Assembly: GCA_027063295.1 (NCBI GenBank)
Contig: JAMORZ010000159.1
Location: 1-30,499 of the forward strand
Length of the DNA: 30,499 nucleotides
Reading direction: 5' to 3'
Origin: Sulfurimonas sp.
GTDB taxonomy: Bacteria > Campylobacterota > Campylobacteria > Campylobacterales > Sulfurimonadaceae
Shown here: positions 23,462-30,499 of the stretch, in pieces
Layout: the number at the start of each line of letters is the position of its first letter
Position numbering within the stretch: position 1 is the first letter of the stretch
Notes under the pieces: generated by a model
Databases searched by the model: none
What the model was told of the DNA's origin: nothing
The model's input: the letters and a program-made list of their open reading frames with translations, nothing else
Program-made: the position numbers and the translations under genes

Positions 23462-24685
23462 ATGCAAGTATATTTAGATAATAATGCTACAACAATGTGT
23501 GATCCACAAGTTGTAGAGGCTATGTTGCCATTTTTCAGTGAGATTTATGGAAACCCTAACTCACTTCACAAGTTTGGTACTGCAAGCCACCCTGCACTCG
23601 CAAAAGCTATAGACCAAGTTTATACTGCCATAAATGCAAGTGACAAAGATGATGTAGTTTTTACATCATGTGCAACTGAATCAAACAACTGGGTACTTCA
23701 GTCTGTTTTCACTGACCATATCGTAAATGGTGATAAAAACCACATCATCACAACAGAAGTGGAACACCCATCAGTTCTTTCAACTTGTAGATTTTTAGAG
23801 GAGCAAGGGGTTAAAGTTACTTACCTTCCTGTAAATGACCAAGGTGTTGTTGAAGCGCACACTGTAAAGAGTTTTATCACTGAAAAAACAGCACTTGTAA
23901 GTGTTATGTGGGCATCAAATGAAACAGGGATGATCTTTCCTATTAAAGAGATCGGTGAGATTTGTAAAGAAAAAGGTGTACTTTTTCACTCAGATGCTGT
24001 TCAAGCTGTAGGAAAGATCCCTGTAGATGTTCAAGATGTTCATGTTGATTTCATCTCATTTTCTGCACACAAATTCCATGGACCAAAAGGGGTGGGTGGT
24101 CTCTTTATAAAAGACAGTCAACCACTTACACCACTCCTTCATGGTGGTGAGCATATGGGTGGTCGCCGCTCAGGCACACTCAATGTTCCATATATCGTAG
24201 GTATGGGCAAAGCTATTGAACTTGCTACTCAAAATATCGAAGAGACTATGGCAAAGATCCGTGCTAAACGTGACAGACTTGAAGATGAGCTTTTAAAACT
24301 TAGTGATACTTTTACAGTTGGTAGCCGTGAGAATCGTACACCAAATACTATCTTAATCTCTATTCGTGGCGTAGAGGGTGAGGGGATGCTTTGGGATCTT
24401 AACAACTCACAAATCGGTGCATCAACTGGTTCAGCTTGTGCGAGTGAAGACTTAGAAGCAAACACTGTTATGCTTGCTATTGGTGCTGACAATGAGCTTG
24501 CTCACACAGGTATTCGTCTCTCACTCTCACGTTTTACAACTGATGAGGAGATAGACTATACAATAGAGCATTTCAAAAAAGCGGTTGAGCGTTTACGTGC
24601 GATCTCAAGCTCATTTGCAAAAGTACAACCAACTCCAGGTGGTGAAGCGGCAGAGTGCCACATGCCTCACCACATGGCTCATTAA
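23462..24685 (+). CDS. nifS: cysteine desulfurase NifS
   Basis: A PLP enzyme that takes sulfur from cysteine for Fe-S cluster assembly, 407 aa. It begins VYLDNNATTMCDPQVVEAM. The PLP lysine is K204 in SFSAHKFHGPKG and the persulfide cysteine is C326 in STGSACAS. The C-terminus ends with a histidine- and methionine-rich tail (AECHMPHHMAH), which may bind metal. It is followed by nifU after 33 nt. The NifS-NifU pair is the general Fe-S system of Campylobacterota, not a sign of nitrogen fixation here. Confidence 0.95.
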   Translation: MQVYLDNNATTMCDPQVVEAMLPFFSEIYGNPNSLHKFGTASHPALAKAIDQVYTAINASDKDDVVFTSCATESNNWVLQSVFTDHIVNGDKNHIITTEVEHPSVLSTCRFLEEQGVKVTYLPVNDQGVVEAHTVKSFITEKTALVSVMWASNETGMIFPIKEIGEICKEKGVLFHSDAVQAVGKIPVDVQDVHVDFISFSAHKFHGPKGVGGLFIKDSQPLTPLLHGGEHMGGRRSGTLNVPYIVGMGKAIELATQNIEETMAKIRAKRDRLEDELLKLSDTFTVGSRENRTPNTILISIRGVEGEGMLWDLNNSQIGASTGSACASEDLEANTVMLAIGADNELAHTGIRLSLSRFTTDEEIDYTIEHFKKAVERLRAISSSFAKVQPTPGGEAAECHMPHHMAH

Positions 24686-24718
24686 TAAATAATTTTGAAA
24701 AAATCTAAAGGAATATAA

Positions 24719-25699
24719 ATGGCAAAAGATGATTTACTCGGCGCTTCTTTATGGGATGCGTACTCAAACAAAGTAACAACCTTAATGAACAATCCACAAC
24801 ACCAAGGGGAGATCACTCCTGAAGAGGCTGAAGCACATGGTAACAAACTGATCGTTGCTGACTTTGGTGCTGAGAGCTGTGGTGATGCAGTAAGACTTTA
24901 CTGGGAAGTTGATCCAAAAACTGATGTGATTGTAAACTCAAAGTTTAAATCTTTTGGTTGTGGTACTGCTATTGCATCAAGTGATGTTATGACTGAGCTT
25001 TGTATCGGAAAAACTGTACAAGAAGCTGTAAAAATCACAAATATCGATGTTGAGTTTGCACTTCGTGATGATCCAGACACTCCAGCTGTTCCACCACAAA
25101 AGATGCACTGTTCTGTTATGGCTTATGATGTTATCAAAAAAGCAGCTTCACTCTACCTTGGTGTAGATGAGGAGAGTTTTGAAGAGGAGATCATAGTATG
25201 TGAGTGTGCTCGTGTATCACTCAAAACACTTCAAGAGGTTATCCGTCTCAATGATCTTAAAACTATCGAAGAGATCACAGACTACACAAAAGCTGGTGGT
25301 TTTTGTAAAAGCTGTATTAAACCAGGTGGTCACGAAGAGCGTGAGTGGTATCTTGTAGATATCTTAGAGCAAACTCGCAAAGAGATGGATGAGGAGAAGA
25401 TGAAAGCTGCTGCTGATGCACAAGCTGCTGGTGGTGGAAACTTTGAAGAGATGACACTTGTTCAACAGATCAAAGCTGTTGATGCTATCATCGATGAAAA
25501 TGTTCGTCAGTTCCTTATCATGGATGGTGGAGATATGGAGATCATCGATATCAAGAAAAATGATGAGTACATAGATATCTACATCAGATATCTTGGTGCT
25601 TGCAGTGGGTGTGCATCTTCTGCAACAGGTACACTCTACGCAATCGAGTCAACTCTTAAAGAGAAACTCTCTAAAAACATTAGAGTTTTACCTATCTAG
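24719..25699 (+). CDS. nifU: Fe-S scaffold protein NifU
   Basis: A three-domain scaffold of 326 aa. An IscU-like N-terminal domain has cysteines in AESCGDAVRLY, SFGCGTAIASS and KMHCSVMAYD. A central BFD-like [2Fe-2S] domain has CECARVS and FCKSCIKPGG. A C-terminal Nfu domain carries GACSGCASS. It assembles clusters with sulfur from NifS and passes them to apo-proteins. A ribosome site AAAGGAA precedes the ATG, and a strong terminator follows. Confidence 0.96.
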   Translation: MAKDDLLGASLWDAYSNKVTTLMNNPQHQGEITPEEAEAHGNKLIVADFGAESCGDAVRLYWEVDPKTDVIVNSKFKSFGCGTAIASSDVMTELCIGKTVQEAVKITNIDVEFALRDDPDTPAVPPQKMHCSVMAYDVIKKAASLYLGVDEESFEEEIIVCECARVSLKTLQEVIRLNDLKTIEEITDYTKAGGFCKSCIKPGGHEEREWYLVDILEQTRKEMDEEKMKAAADAQAAGGGNFEEMTLVQQIKAVDAIIDENVRQFLIMDGGDMEIIDIKKNDEYIDIYIRYLGACSGCASSATGTLYAIESTLKEKLSKNIRVLPI

Positions 25700-25707
25700 C
25701 CCCTCTT

Positions 25708-25740
25708 ATCTACTGCAACTTTGCAGTAGATACTATTCTT
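25708..25740 (+). terminator. intrinsic terminator after nifU
   Basis: ATCTACTGCAA and TTGCAGTAGAT (25708-25731) form a perfect 11-bp stem around CT, followed by a T-rich stretch (ACTATTCTTTTC). It lies between convergent nifU and the chemoreceptor gene and may stop both transcripts. Confidence 0.8.
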
Positions 25741-25742
25741 TT

Positions 25743-26861
25743 CTAATTTTTATGTCTTAGTGCTTTTTCCTCTATTAGCATAGCATTGAGTATCTCAACA
25801 ACTTTATGTGAAGCTTTTTCTGCTGTAGCAAAATAGGTCATAACATTTTGTGAATTTTGAGTACATGTTCCCTCTCTTACGCACTCAACAGCTTTTTTGA
25901 TATTGTCATGCACCTCTTTGTGAGGATTGGCCATTTTAGAATAACTTGAACACTTGCCAAATTTCTCCTTACCTGTTCCCTCAAAGTACCAACGACCAAG
26001 GCGACACTCATGGTCAGCAGAAAAATCACTTGTAACTTCACCCTTAAAGACAGTTTTGTAACCATTTGCTTTAAAGAGCAGATGGTCAAGCTTACTTAAT
26101 ACTACAAAGATGGCATATGTGATATCTTTATTCTCCACAGCAATAATAGATGCGTTTTCTGAGAGTAGATTCATCTTCTCTTCAAACACTTCCATCTGTT
26201 CATTTGACTTATGAGAAAGAGCTTCCATCGCTTGAGAATGCTCATGCACCTCCTGGGTATTTTGTTTCAAAGAAGATACAGAAATCTCTACCTCACTTGT
26301 TGCCTTTTGGGTACGCTCTGCAAGTTTACGCACCTCATCGGCAACAACAGCAAAGCCACGACCATGCTCACCCGCACGAGCAGCCTCAATGGCTGCATTG
26401 AGTGCTAAGAGATTTGTCTGGTCTGAAATATCTTTAATGAGTGTGATAACATCTGTAATACTATCTACATTTGTGTTGAGTGTATTGACCTGTTCGTATG
26501 TATTGGTGATATGTTCCAACAGTTGATTCATTGTTTCTGAGAGTATAACAATCTCATCTGAACACGATTGTGCATGTTCATTGTTTTGCAGATTTCTTAC
26601 ATCTATATCTTCAAGATTTTGAAGGTTTTCCTCCAAATCAGCCTGAATCAATCTTAAGTCCCTATCACACCCATCAGTAAGCCCCTTTGTAAGTGACTGA
26701 ATAAGATCATTCATCACTTTATTCATCTTCTCATAGTTAAGCTTGTTTGTCAACTCTTTGTTCTCATTTTCGAGTTGCTCTAGCCTCTCCTCTAACTCTT
26801 TGATTCTTTGCTCTTTTTGTGCTACTAACTCTTTTGTATCTGTATCGTTGGAAAAAAACAC
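25743..26861 (-). CDS. soluble chemoreceptor with C-terminal CZB zinc-binding domain (TlpD-like)
   Basis: A cytoplasmic methyl-accepting chemotaxis protein without membrane spans. Order: N-terminal coiled coil (VAQKEQRIKELEERLEQLENE), signalling domain with hairpin tip AIEAARAGEHGRGFAVVADEVRKLAERT, and a C-terminal CZB domain with H..CRLGRWYFEG and later His residues (NPHKEVH). CZB receptors such as Helicobacter TlpD sense zinc-thiol oxidation or redox and energy state. I choose GTG 26861 (372 aa, starting M-F-F-S-N) because GGGGAGG lies 6 nt upstream. The longer GTG at 26885 (380 aa) lacks a ribosome site and would contain this one. Confidence 0.92.
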   Translation of the reverse strand: MFFSNDTDTKELVAQKEQRIKELEERLEQLENENKELTNKLNYEKMNKVMNDLIQSLTKGLTDGCDRDLRLIQADLEENLQNLEDIDVRNLQNNEHAQSCSDEIVILSETMNQLLEHITNTYEQVNTLNTNVDSITDVITLIKDISDQTNLLALNAAIEAARAGEHGRGFAVVADEVRKLAERTQKATSEVEISVSSLKQNTQEVHEHSQAMEALSHKSNEQMEVFEEKMNLLSENASIIAVENKDITYAIFVVLSKLDHLLFKANGYKTVFKGEVTSDFSADHECRLGRWYFEGTGKEKFGKCSSYSKMANPHKEVHDNIKKAVECVREGTCTQNSQNVMTYFATAEKASHKVVEILNAMLIEEKALRHKN

Positions 26862-26960
26862 GCTCCACCTCCCCTTTTTGTTCACTTATCTACAATACTA
26901 ATCCATTTTATATAAAGATGAGCTTATATTATGAATAAAAAGCTATTATAATCATCAACC

Positions 26961-26989
26961 TTGAAAAATTGAAATGAATTAGCTACAAT
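26961..26989 (+). promoter_or_regulatory. promoter placing the start site on the ATG at 26996
   Basis: TTGAAA (26961-26966), 17 nt, TACAAT (26984-26989). A start 6-7 nt downstream falls on the A of the ATG at 26996. No Shine-Dalgarno lies between, so a leaderless mRNA is predicted. Confidence 0.5.
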
Positions 26990-26995
26990 CACACT

Positions 26996-27589
26996 ATGTA
27001 TGAAGAACTCTATGAAAAGATAGCAAACCAGCTTGTAGAAACAGGATATATTATTTTAGAACAAGAAATGTTGGAACTTGCCAAAGCATTACTTGCAAAA
27101 AAAGGGGATATTGCAAACTTTAAAAATGCAGGTATCTCCAAGCAAATCAACATCGACACCTTCAGACGCAGAGACAAAATAGCATGGCTCAATAAGGATG
27201 GGGGTGCTCAGAGTGAGTTTCTCTCATTTGCAAAAGGGCTTCAAGAGTATCTTAACCGTGCATTGTTTTTGGGGCTTAGGTATTACGAAGCACACTTTGC
27301 CACCTATGAGAAGGGGGATTTTTACGAAACACATCTTGATGCTTTTCGTGGTGCTAAAAACAGAGTTGTCACAACGGTGTTTTATCTTAACGAAGATTGG
27401 AAAGAAGATGATGGAGGGGAGCTTTGCATCTATGATGAAAATCAAGAGTTGCTCAGAAAACTCCTCCCGACACAAGGAACACTTGTGGTATTTCTAAGTG
27501 AGAAGTTTCCCCACGAAGTGCTCCCTGCTAATAAAAAACGCCACTCCATCGCTGGGTGGTTTCGAGTTGATAAGCTCCCTACTTTTTAG
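26996..27589 (+). CDS. 2-oxoglutarate/Fe(II) oxygenase, prolyl-hydroxylase type
   Basis: A 197-aa protein of the SM-20/EGLN-like 2OG oxygenase group. The iron triad is H113-x-D115 (YETHLDAF) and H173 (FPHEVL), and R182 in KRHSIAGWFR would bind 2-oxoglutarate. The double-stranded beta-helix core includes VVTTVFYLNEDW and DDGGELCIYD. Relatives hydroxylate prolines in proteins, including EF-Tu in Pseudomonas; the substrate here is unknown. It is a single gene, divergent from the chemoreceptor, and its tail overlaps the convergent Hsp20-like gene by 11 nt. Oxygen is required, so it may report oxygen in a microaerobe. Confidence 0.9.
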   Translation: MYEELYEKIANQLVETGYIILEQEMLELAKALLAKKGDIANFKNAGISKQINIDTFRRRDKIAWLNKDGGAQSEFLSFAKGLQEYLNRALFLGLRYYEAHFATYEKGDFYETHLDAFRGAKNRVVTTVFYLNEDWKEDDGGELCIYDENQELLRKLLPTQGTLVVFLSEKFPHEVLPANKKRHSIAGWFRVDKLPTF

Positions 27590-28061
27590 GCATAACAATC
27601 TCAAAGTAATCACCATCAACTCTGTTGGTGATCTTTTTTTCATTTACATCTTTTGGTATAGAGAATTGTTGATAGAAACTGCGTGAACTCATGTAGTAAC
27701 CATTTTTATCGCTACGTTCTGTCTTCAAGCTCATCTCTAATGATATGATATGATCTTTGATTGTCATATTCATATTTTTTGCTTTAGCACCTTCAAGTTT
27801 TACACGGTAGATATACTTATCTTTTTTCTCCTCAAAGAGGGGCTTTTTCACATAGAGTTTAGGGTTTTGTTTTTTAAGTTTTTCTAAATAAGCATTGCGT
27901 TTTTCAAGCTCTTTGATACTCTCTTTATACTCTTTAATAGCCATCTTGTTATGCTCTAACTCCTCATTGAGGTATGGAACATAGGGACTCTTAGATGCAA
28001 AAAGTGTAACTGAAGCTAGAAGTGTTACTAAAACCGATGAGATAATCATTTTTCTTTTCAT
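27579..28061 (-). CDS. exported Hsp20/alpha-crystallin-like protein
   Basis: 160 aa. A clear signal peptide (1-22, IISSVLVTLLASVTLFA) is followed by a charged coiled coil (about 32-66, LEHNKMAIKEYKESIKELEK). A C-terminal beta-rich domain then resembles alpha-crystallin (DKYIYRVKLEGAKAKNMNMTIKDHIISLEM ... FYQQFSIPKDVNEKKI ... YFEIVMPKK). Small heat-shock proteins are normally cytoplasmic, so a periplasmic form is unusual. It may hold misfolded periplasmic proteins. Family assignment is by pattern; the export signal is clear. Confidence 0.82.
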   Translation of the reverse strand: MKRKMIISSVLVTLLASVTLFASKSPYVPYLNEELEHNKMAIKEYKESIKELEKRNAYLEKLKKQNPKLYVKKPLFEEKKDKYIYRVKLEGAKAKNMNMTIKDHIISLEMSLKTERSDKNGYYMSSRSFYQQFSIPKDVNEKKITNRVDGDYFEIVMPKK

Positions 28062-28178
28062 ACATAACTCCTTAGATAAAATCTTTTCAAAATAATTTTA
28101 TAACGAAGCAGTAAATAGATTTTTAATCGTTGGCTAACAGTAGGTAAACACTACAAAGAGGGGATAAAGGAGGTTTGC

Positions 28179-28198
28179 TAAATCCCAAAAGGGACTTA
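28179..28198 (-). terminator. weak hairpin downstream of rplT
   Basis: On the minus strand TAAGTCCC and GGGATTTA pair around TTTT directly after the rplT stop. The following sequence is only mildly T-rich, so termination would be weak. The rest of the 140-nt gap 28062-28201 shows nothing else. Confidence 0.4.
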
Positions 28199-28201
28199 GA
28201 C

Positions 28202-28561
28202 TTATTTTGCCAATGCAGCCTTAGAAGCTTCAACAACTGCACTAAACGCAGCTGCATCGTTCATAGCCATATCAGCAAGAATTTTACGATCAAGCTCGAT
28301 ACCAGCTTTTTTAAGACCATTCATGAAAGTAGAATAGTTCATACCGTTTAAACGACATGCAGCATTGATACGGATGATCCATAGTTTACGGAACTCACGT
28401 TTCTTTTGCTTACGATCACGGAATGCATATACTAATGAACGCTCAATTTGCTCTTTAGCTTTTCTAAAGTGTTTACGACGACCACTATAGAAACCTTTTG
28501 CTAATTTTAATATCTTTTTGTGTCTTCTTCTACGAACAACACCTGTTTTTACTCTTGGCAT
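28202..28561 (-). CDS. rplT: 50S ribosomal protein L20
   Basis: Binds 23S rRNA and is needed early in large-subunit assembly. The 119-aa protein starts MPRVKTGVVRRRRHKKILKL, with the hallmark segments KGFYSGRRKHFRKAKEQIERSLVYAFRDRK, LWIIRINAACR and the C-terminal LDRKILADMAMND. AAGGAAA precedes the ATG. It follows rpmI after a structured 102-nt gap. Confidence 0.98.
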   Translation of the reverse strand: MPRVKTGVVRRRRHKKILKLAKGFYSGRRKHFRKAKEQIERSLVYAFRDRKQKKREFRKLWIIRINAACRLNGMNYSTFMNGLKKAGIELDRKILADMAMNDAAAFSAVVEASKAALAK

Positions 28562-28607
28562 AAATTTTCCTTTTTTCTTTACCTAGCTATTTTTTATAGT
28601 CAAGGTG

Positions 28608-28674
28608 CCACATCTTTGGTGGACTTGCCCATCTGTACGATGGAGAGTTTTAAATGATCAAACTTAGTTGATCA
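28608..28674 (-). promoter_or_regulatory. structured rpmI-rplT intergenic region
   Basis: Three inverted repeats are stacked: CCAC/GTGG at 28608-28622, CCATC/GATGG at 28629-28643, and TGATCAA/TTGATCA (28655-28674) across the rpmI stop. L20 represses its own operon through mRNA structures in several bacteria, so a similar leader here is possible. This is inference; the stems are short. Confidence 0.35.
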
Positions 28675-28855
28675 TAGCCTTAATATTTTTCTCATCAACT
28701 TTAGCAATCACTTTTGGAGTGTTTTGCTTACGACGAGTTTGTGCATCTTGTTTTGTTAAGATGTGGCTTCTAAACGCAGTACCACGTTTGATGCTACCGT
28801 TTTTCTTAACTTTAAAGCGCTTAACAGCACCTTTTACCGATTTCATTTTTGGCAT
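28664..28855 (-). CDS. rpmI: 50S ribosomal protein L35
   Basis: A 63-aa basic ribosomal protein, MPKMKSVKGAVKRFKVKKNG, then SIKRGTAFRSHILTKQ. The frame is open upstream to 28993, but the ATG at 28855 gives the normal L35 length and has AAGGAT before it. The upstream extension runs through promoter sequence and into the divergent gene. A TATAAT at 28896-28901 on the minus strand is the likely promoter. Confidence 0.97.
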   Translation of the reverse strand: MPKMKSVKGAVKRFKVKKNGSIKRGTAFRSHILTKQDAQTRRKQNTPKVIAKVDEKNIKAMIN

Positions 28856-28895
28856 CGATAATCCTTTTCGTAAAATTCTCAAAATTGAGAGCGCA

Positions 28896-28901
28896 ATTAT
28901 A
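28896..28901 (-). promoter_or_regulatory. -10 element of rpmI-rplT
   Basis: The minus strand reads GGGTATAATTGCG about 40 nt before the rpmI ATG. It is back-to-back with the plus-strand promoter at 28922-28930. Confidence 0.5.
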
Positions 28902-28921
28902 CCCAAATTTTTGTAAATTTT

Positions 28922-28930
28922 TGTTATACT
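28922..28930 (+). promoter_or_regulatory. extended -10 promoter for a leaderless mRNA
   Basis: TGTTATACT preceded by periodic T stretches, typical of Campylobacterota. Only six bases (CTGCTT) separate it from the ATG at 28937, so the transcript should start at or next to that ATG. Confidence 0.5.
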
Positions 28931-28936
28931 CTGCTT

Positions 28937-29170
28937 ATGAATTCGATTAAACATATAGAAGCGGCCCTCAAAGAGCTCGATGACGAGGTGCAAAAGATAC
29001 TTTTAGACTGGTCTATCCCACTGAACGAAAAAGATAATCTTATGCTTCCAATCTTACAACAAAAAAGAGTTTTGACACAAACTTTGGAGGATTTAACCTA
29101 CCTCAAAGAGAACCCACCCACACCCAACCAACCGTGTGGCATATCAAAATATAGAGATGACAACCAATGA
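28937..29170 (+). CDS. small hypothetical protein, 77 aa
   Basis: No family recognised. It is a soluble, acidic helical protein (HIEAALKELDDEVQKILLDW and LMLPILQQKRVLTQTLEDLT) with a short Pro-rich tail. Its stop overlaps the mqnD ATG (ATGA), and it has its own promoter upstream, so it starts the mqnD-fliQ-murB run. No ribosome site precedes the ATG. Confidence 0.78.
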   Translation: MNSIKHIEAALKELDDEVQKILLDWSIPLNEKDNLMLPILQQKRVLTQTLEDLTYLKENPPTPNQPCGISKYRDDNQ

Positions 29171-30030
29171 AAACAACACTTATAGCCCACTCTCCCGATG
29201 CTGATGATATCTTTATGTACTATGCCATTAAGTTTGGCTGGGTAGGCATGGATGGTGTTGCGTTTGACAACATCGCAAAAGATATCCAAACACTCAATGA
29301 AGATGCACTTCGTGGTGAGTATGATATTGTAGCGATCAGCTTCGCACTCTATCCCCACATCAAAGAGGAATATGCACCACTTCGTACTGCTGTGAGTTTT
29401 GGTGAGGGGTATGGTCCAAAACTCATCAAACGCAAGGGTGCAAAACTCAAACGCAACTTCAAAGTTGCACTCAGTGGCAAACACACCACAAATGCAATGC
29501 TCTTTCGCATAGCCTACCCTGATGCACGCATCACATATATGAACTTTTTAGAGATAGAAGATGCAGTCAAAAACGGTGATGTTGATGCGGGTGTGCTTAT
29601 CCATGAGTCTATCTTGACATATGCGGATGAGCTTGAGGTGGAGCGTGAGATGTGGGATATCTGGCAAGAGTTGGCAGGTGATGAGCTTCCGCTTCCACTT
29701 GGTGGTATGGCGATTCGCCGCTCACTCCCACTCAACAAAGCGATAGAATACGAAGCAACACTTACAAAAGCTGTACAGGTCGCACGTGATCACAAAGATA
29801 GACTCTCAAAAATGCTTCTTGAGCGTGACTTAGTACGCATCGATGCTCCTACACTCGATAAATATCTTGAACTTTATGCCAATGATGAGTCTATCACCCT
29901 AAGTGAGATCCAGTACAAAGCGATAGACAAACTCTTTGAACTTGGGTATAAACATGGTTTTTATGATACACTTGTAAAAGTAAAAGACTACCTTATACCA
30001 ACAGAGTATAAAGAACTTAGGAACTCATAA
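29167..30030 (+). CDS. mqnD: 1,4-dihydroxy-6-naphthoate synthase
   Basis: Fourth step of the futalosine route to menaquinone: it cleaves cyclic de-hypoxanthine futalosine. The 287-aa periplasmic-binding-like fold starts LIAHSPDADDIFMYYAIKFG, with further family segments EDALRGEYDIVAISFALYPHI, KVALSGKHTTNAMLFRIAYPDA and ELPLPLGGMAIRR. Menaquinone is the main respiratory quinone of Campylobacterota, which use this pathway. It overlaps the upstream small gene and lies one base before fliQ. Confidence 0.92.
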   Translation: MKTTLIAHSPDADDIFMYYAIKFGWVGMDGVAFDNIAKDIQTLNEDALRGEYDIVAISFALYPHIKEEYAPLRTAVSFGEGYGPKLIKRKGAKLKRNFKVALSGKHTTNAMLFRIAYPDARITYMNFLEIEDAVKNGDVDAGVLIHESILTYADELEVEREMWDIWQELAGDELPLPLGGMAIRRSLPLNKAIEYEATLTKAVQVARDHKDRLSKMLLERDLVRIDAPTLDKYLELYANDESITLSEIQYKAIDKLFELGYKHGFYDTLVKVKDYLIPTEYKELRNS

Positions 30031-30031
30031 G

Positions 30032-30298
30032 ATGGAAGCAAAACTAGTAGCACTTGGGGTTGAGACTTTTAAAATCGCCCTTCTTTTAGCACTCCCTGGT
30101 CTGCTTACAGGGATGTTACTTGGTCTTGCAGTCTCCATCTTTCAAGCGACCACACAGATCAATGAGATGACACTCTCTTTTATCCCTAAGATTATCGGTG
30201 TTGTTATTGTTATTGTACTTACTATGCCGTGGATGATGAATGAGATGATAGACTTTGCTACACATGCATTTAATCTCATCCCAACATTTGTAGAGTGA
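30032..30298 (+). CDS. fliQ: flagellar biosynthesis protein FliQ
   Basis: An 88-aa export-gate protein of the flagellar type III apparatus. Two membrane helices (FKIALLLALPGLLTGMLLGLAV and IIGVVIVIVLTMPWMMNEM) flank the conserved loop QATTQINEMTLSFIPK. The stop overlaps the murB start. The fliQ-murB order is also known from Helicobacter. Confidence 0.96.
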   Translation: MEAKLVALGVETFKIALLLALPGLLTGMLLGLAVSIFQATTQINEMTLSFIPKIIGVVIVIVLTMPWMMNEMIDFATHAFNLIPTFVE

Positions 30299-30499
30299 TG
30301 CAGACAAAAACCATAGACTTTAGCAAATACTCCTCATTTAAGATAGGGGGAGTTTTTGATGTAGCTGTTTTTAAGGATGACTTCTCTGCCATAAAAGATT
30401 ATTACCTCATCGGTGCATGCAACAACACCCTCATAGGCACAAACCCTCCACCCCTTGCGATGCTTGGCAAAAAATATGACTACATCAAGATAGAGAATA
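30298..30499 (+). CDS. murB: UDP-N-acetylenolpyruvoylglucosamine reductase (partial, 5' end)
   Basis: The first 67 codons of MurB, the flavin reductase that forms UDP-MurNAc for peptidoglycan. The frame starts MQTKTIDFSKYSSFKIGGVF, and later GACNNTLIGTNPPPLAMLGKKYDYI matches the FAD-binding start of the short epsilonproteobacterial MurB. The ATG overlaps the fliQ TGA. The gene runs off the right edge. Confidence 0.88.
   Translation, partial: MQTKTIDFSKYSSFKIGGVFDVAVFKDDFSAIKDYYLIGACNNTLIGTNPPPLAMLGKKYDYIKIEN

Noticed and set aside
23462..25699. nifS-nifU as evidence of nitrogen fixation
   Set aside because: Campylobacterota use NIF-type proteins for general Fe-S assembly, and no nitrogenase genes are in view.
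26862..26885. Longer GTG start of the chemoreceptor at 26885
   Set aside because: No ribosome site upstream, while the GTG at 26861 has GGGGAGG at 6 nt; the longer form remains possible.
28856..28993. N-terminal extension of the L35 frame to 28993
   Set aside because: It crosses the promoters and the divergent gene; L35 normally starts MPKMK, which has a ribosome site.
1..30499. CRISPR arrays, insertion sequences or prophage
   Set aside because: No regularly spaced direct repeats, transposase, integrase or phage genes were seen on either strand.

Overview
The window looks like a chromosomal segment of a Campylobacterota (Epsilonproteobacteria) sulfur-oxidising chemolithotroph, in the range of Sulfurimonas or Sulfurovum. 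This is inferred from AT-rich DNA with extended -10 promoters (TGnTATAAT), the rnhA-rnc-aroC and mqnD-fliQ-murB gene orders, NIF-type NifS/NifU, menaquinone made by the futalosine route, a TlpD-like soluble chemoreceptor and a soxCDYZ-type cluster. No insertion sequence, phage or CRISPR array was seen. No stretch longer than 300 bases lacks a gene.

Left part (1-6481). The 5' part of ilvD runs off the left edge. A four-gene tRNA cluster (Gly-Leu-Cys-Ser) follows, driven by a near-consensus promoter. Next is a plus-strand run: an unknown 155-aa protein, a LapB-like membrane TPR/zinc-ribbon protein, rnhA, rnc, aroC and a Sel1/ankyrin-repeat protein. The ankyrin protein may be exported, because a cryptic signal peptide is encoded upstream of its first ATG.

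Centre (6478-23261), all on the minus strand. Reading in the direction of transcription there are three blocks. (a) 23261-18640 is a tightly packed seven-gene unit: unknown cytoplasmic protein, tiny exported protein, FtsX/MacB-like ABC permease, its ATPase, di-heme cytochrome c peroxidase, cupredoxin and di-heme cytochrome c. It has its own extended -10 promoter embedded in an inverted repeat. This is the best candidate here for an undescribed system, probably a periplasmic redox or peroxide/copper-linked apparatus. (b) 18572-13290 holds leuC, an OmpA-family protein, mobA, moaC, a DUF493 protein, a 350-aa helical protein and a small toxin-antitoxin pair whose 47-aa antitoxin is easily missed. 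(c) 13071-6478 is a sulfur-oxidation cluster: soxC, soxD, soxY, soxZ, a SoxW-like thioredoxin, a MOSC protein, a DUF302-like lipoprotein and a Tat-exported FCSD/SoxF-like flavoprotein. Several products look lipid-anchored, which suggests a membrane-tethered sulfur-oxidising assembly. SoxCD would act as the sulfane dehydrogenase on the SoxYZ carrier.

Right part (23462-30499). nifS-nifU (Fe-S cluster assembly) is preceded by a 12-codon leader ORF containing a palindrome and is followed by a strong hairpin terminator. Then come a soluble CZB chemoreceptor, a prolyl-hydroxylase-like 2-oxoglutarate oxygenase, an exported Hsp20-like protein, rplT-rpmI, a small unknown protein, mqnD, fliQ and the start of murB. 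Two genes (26996 and 28937) have promoter geometry predicting leaderless mRNAs.
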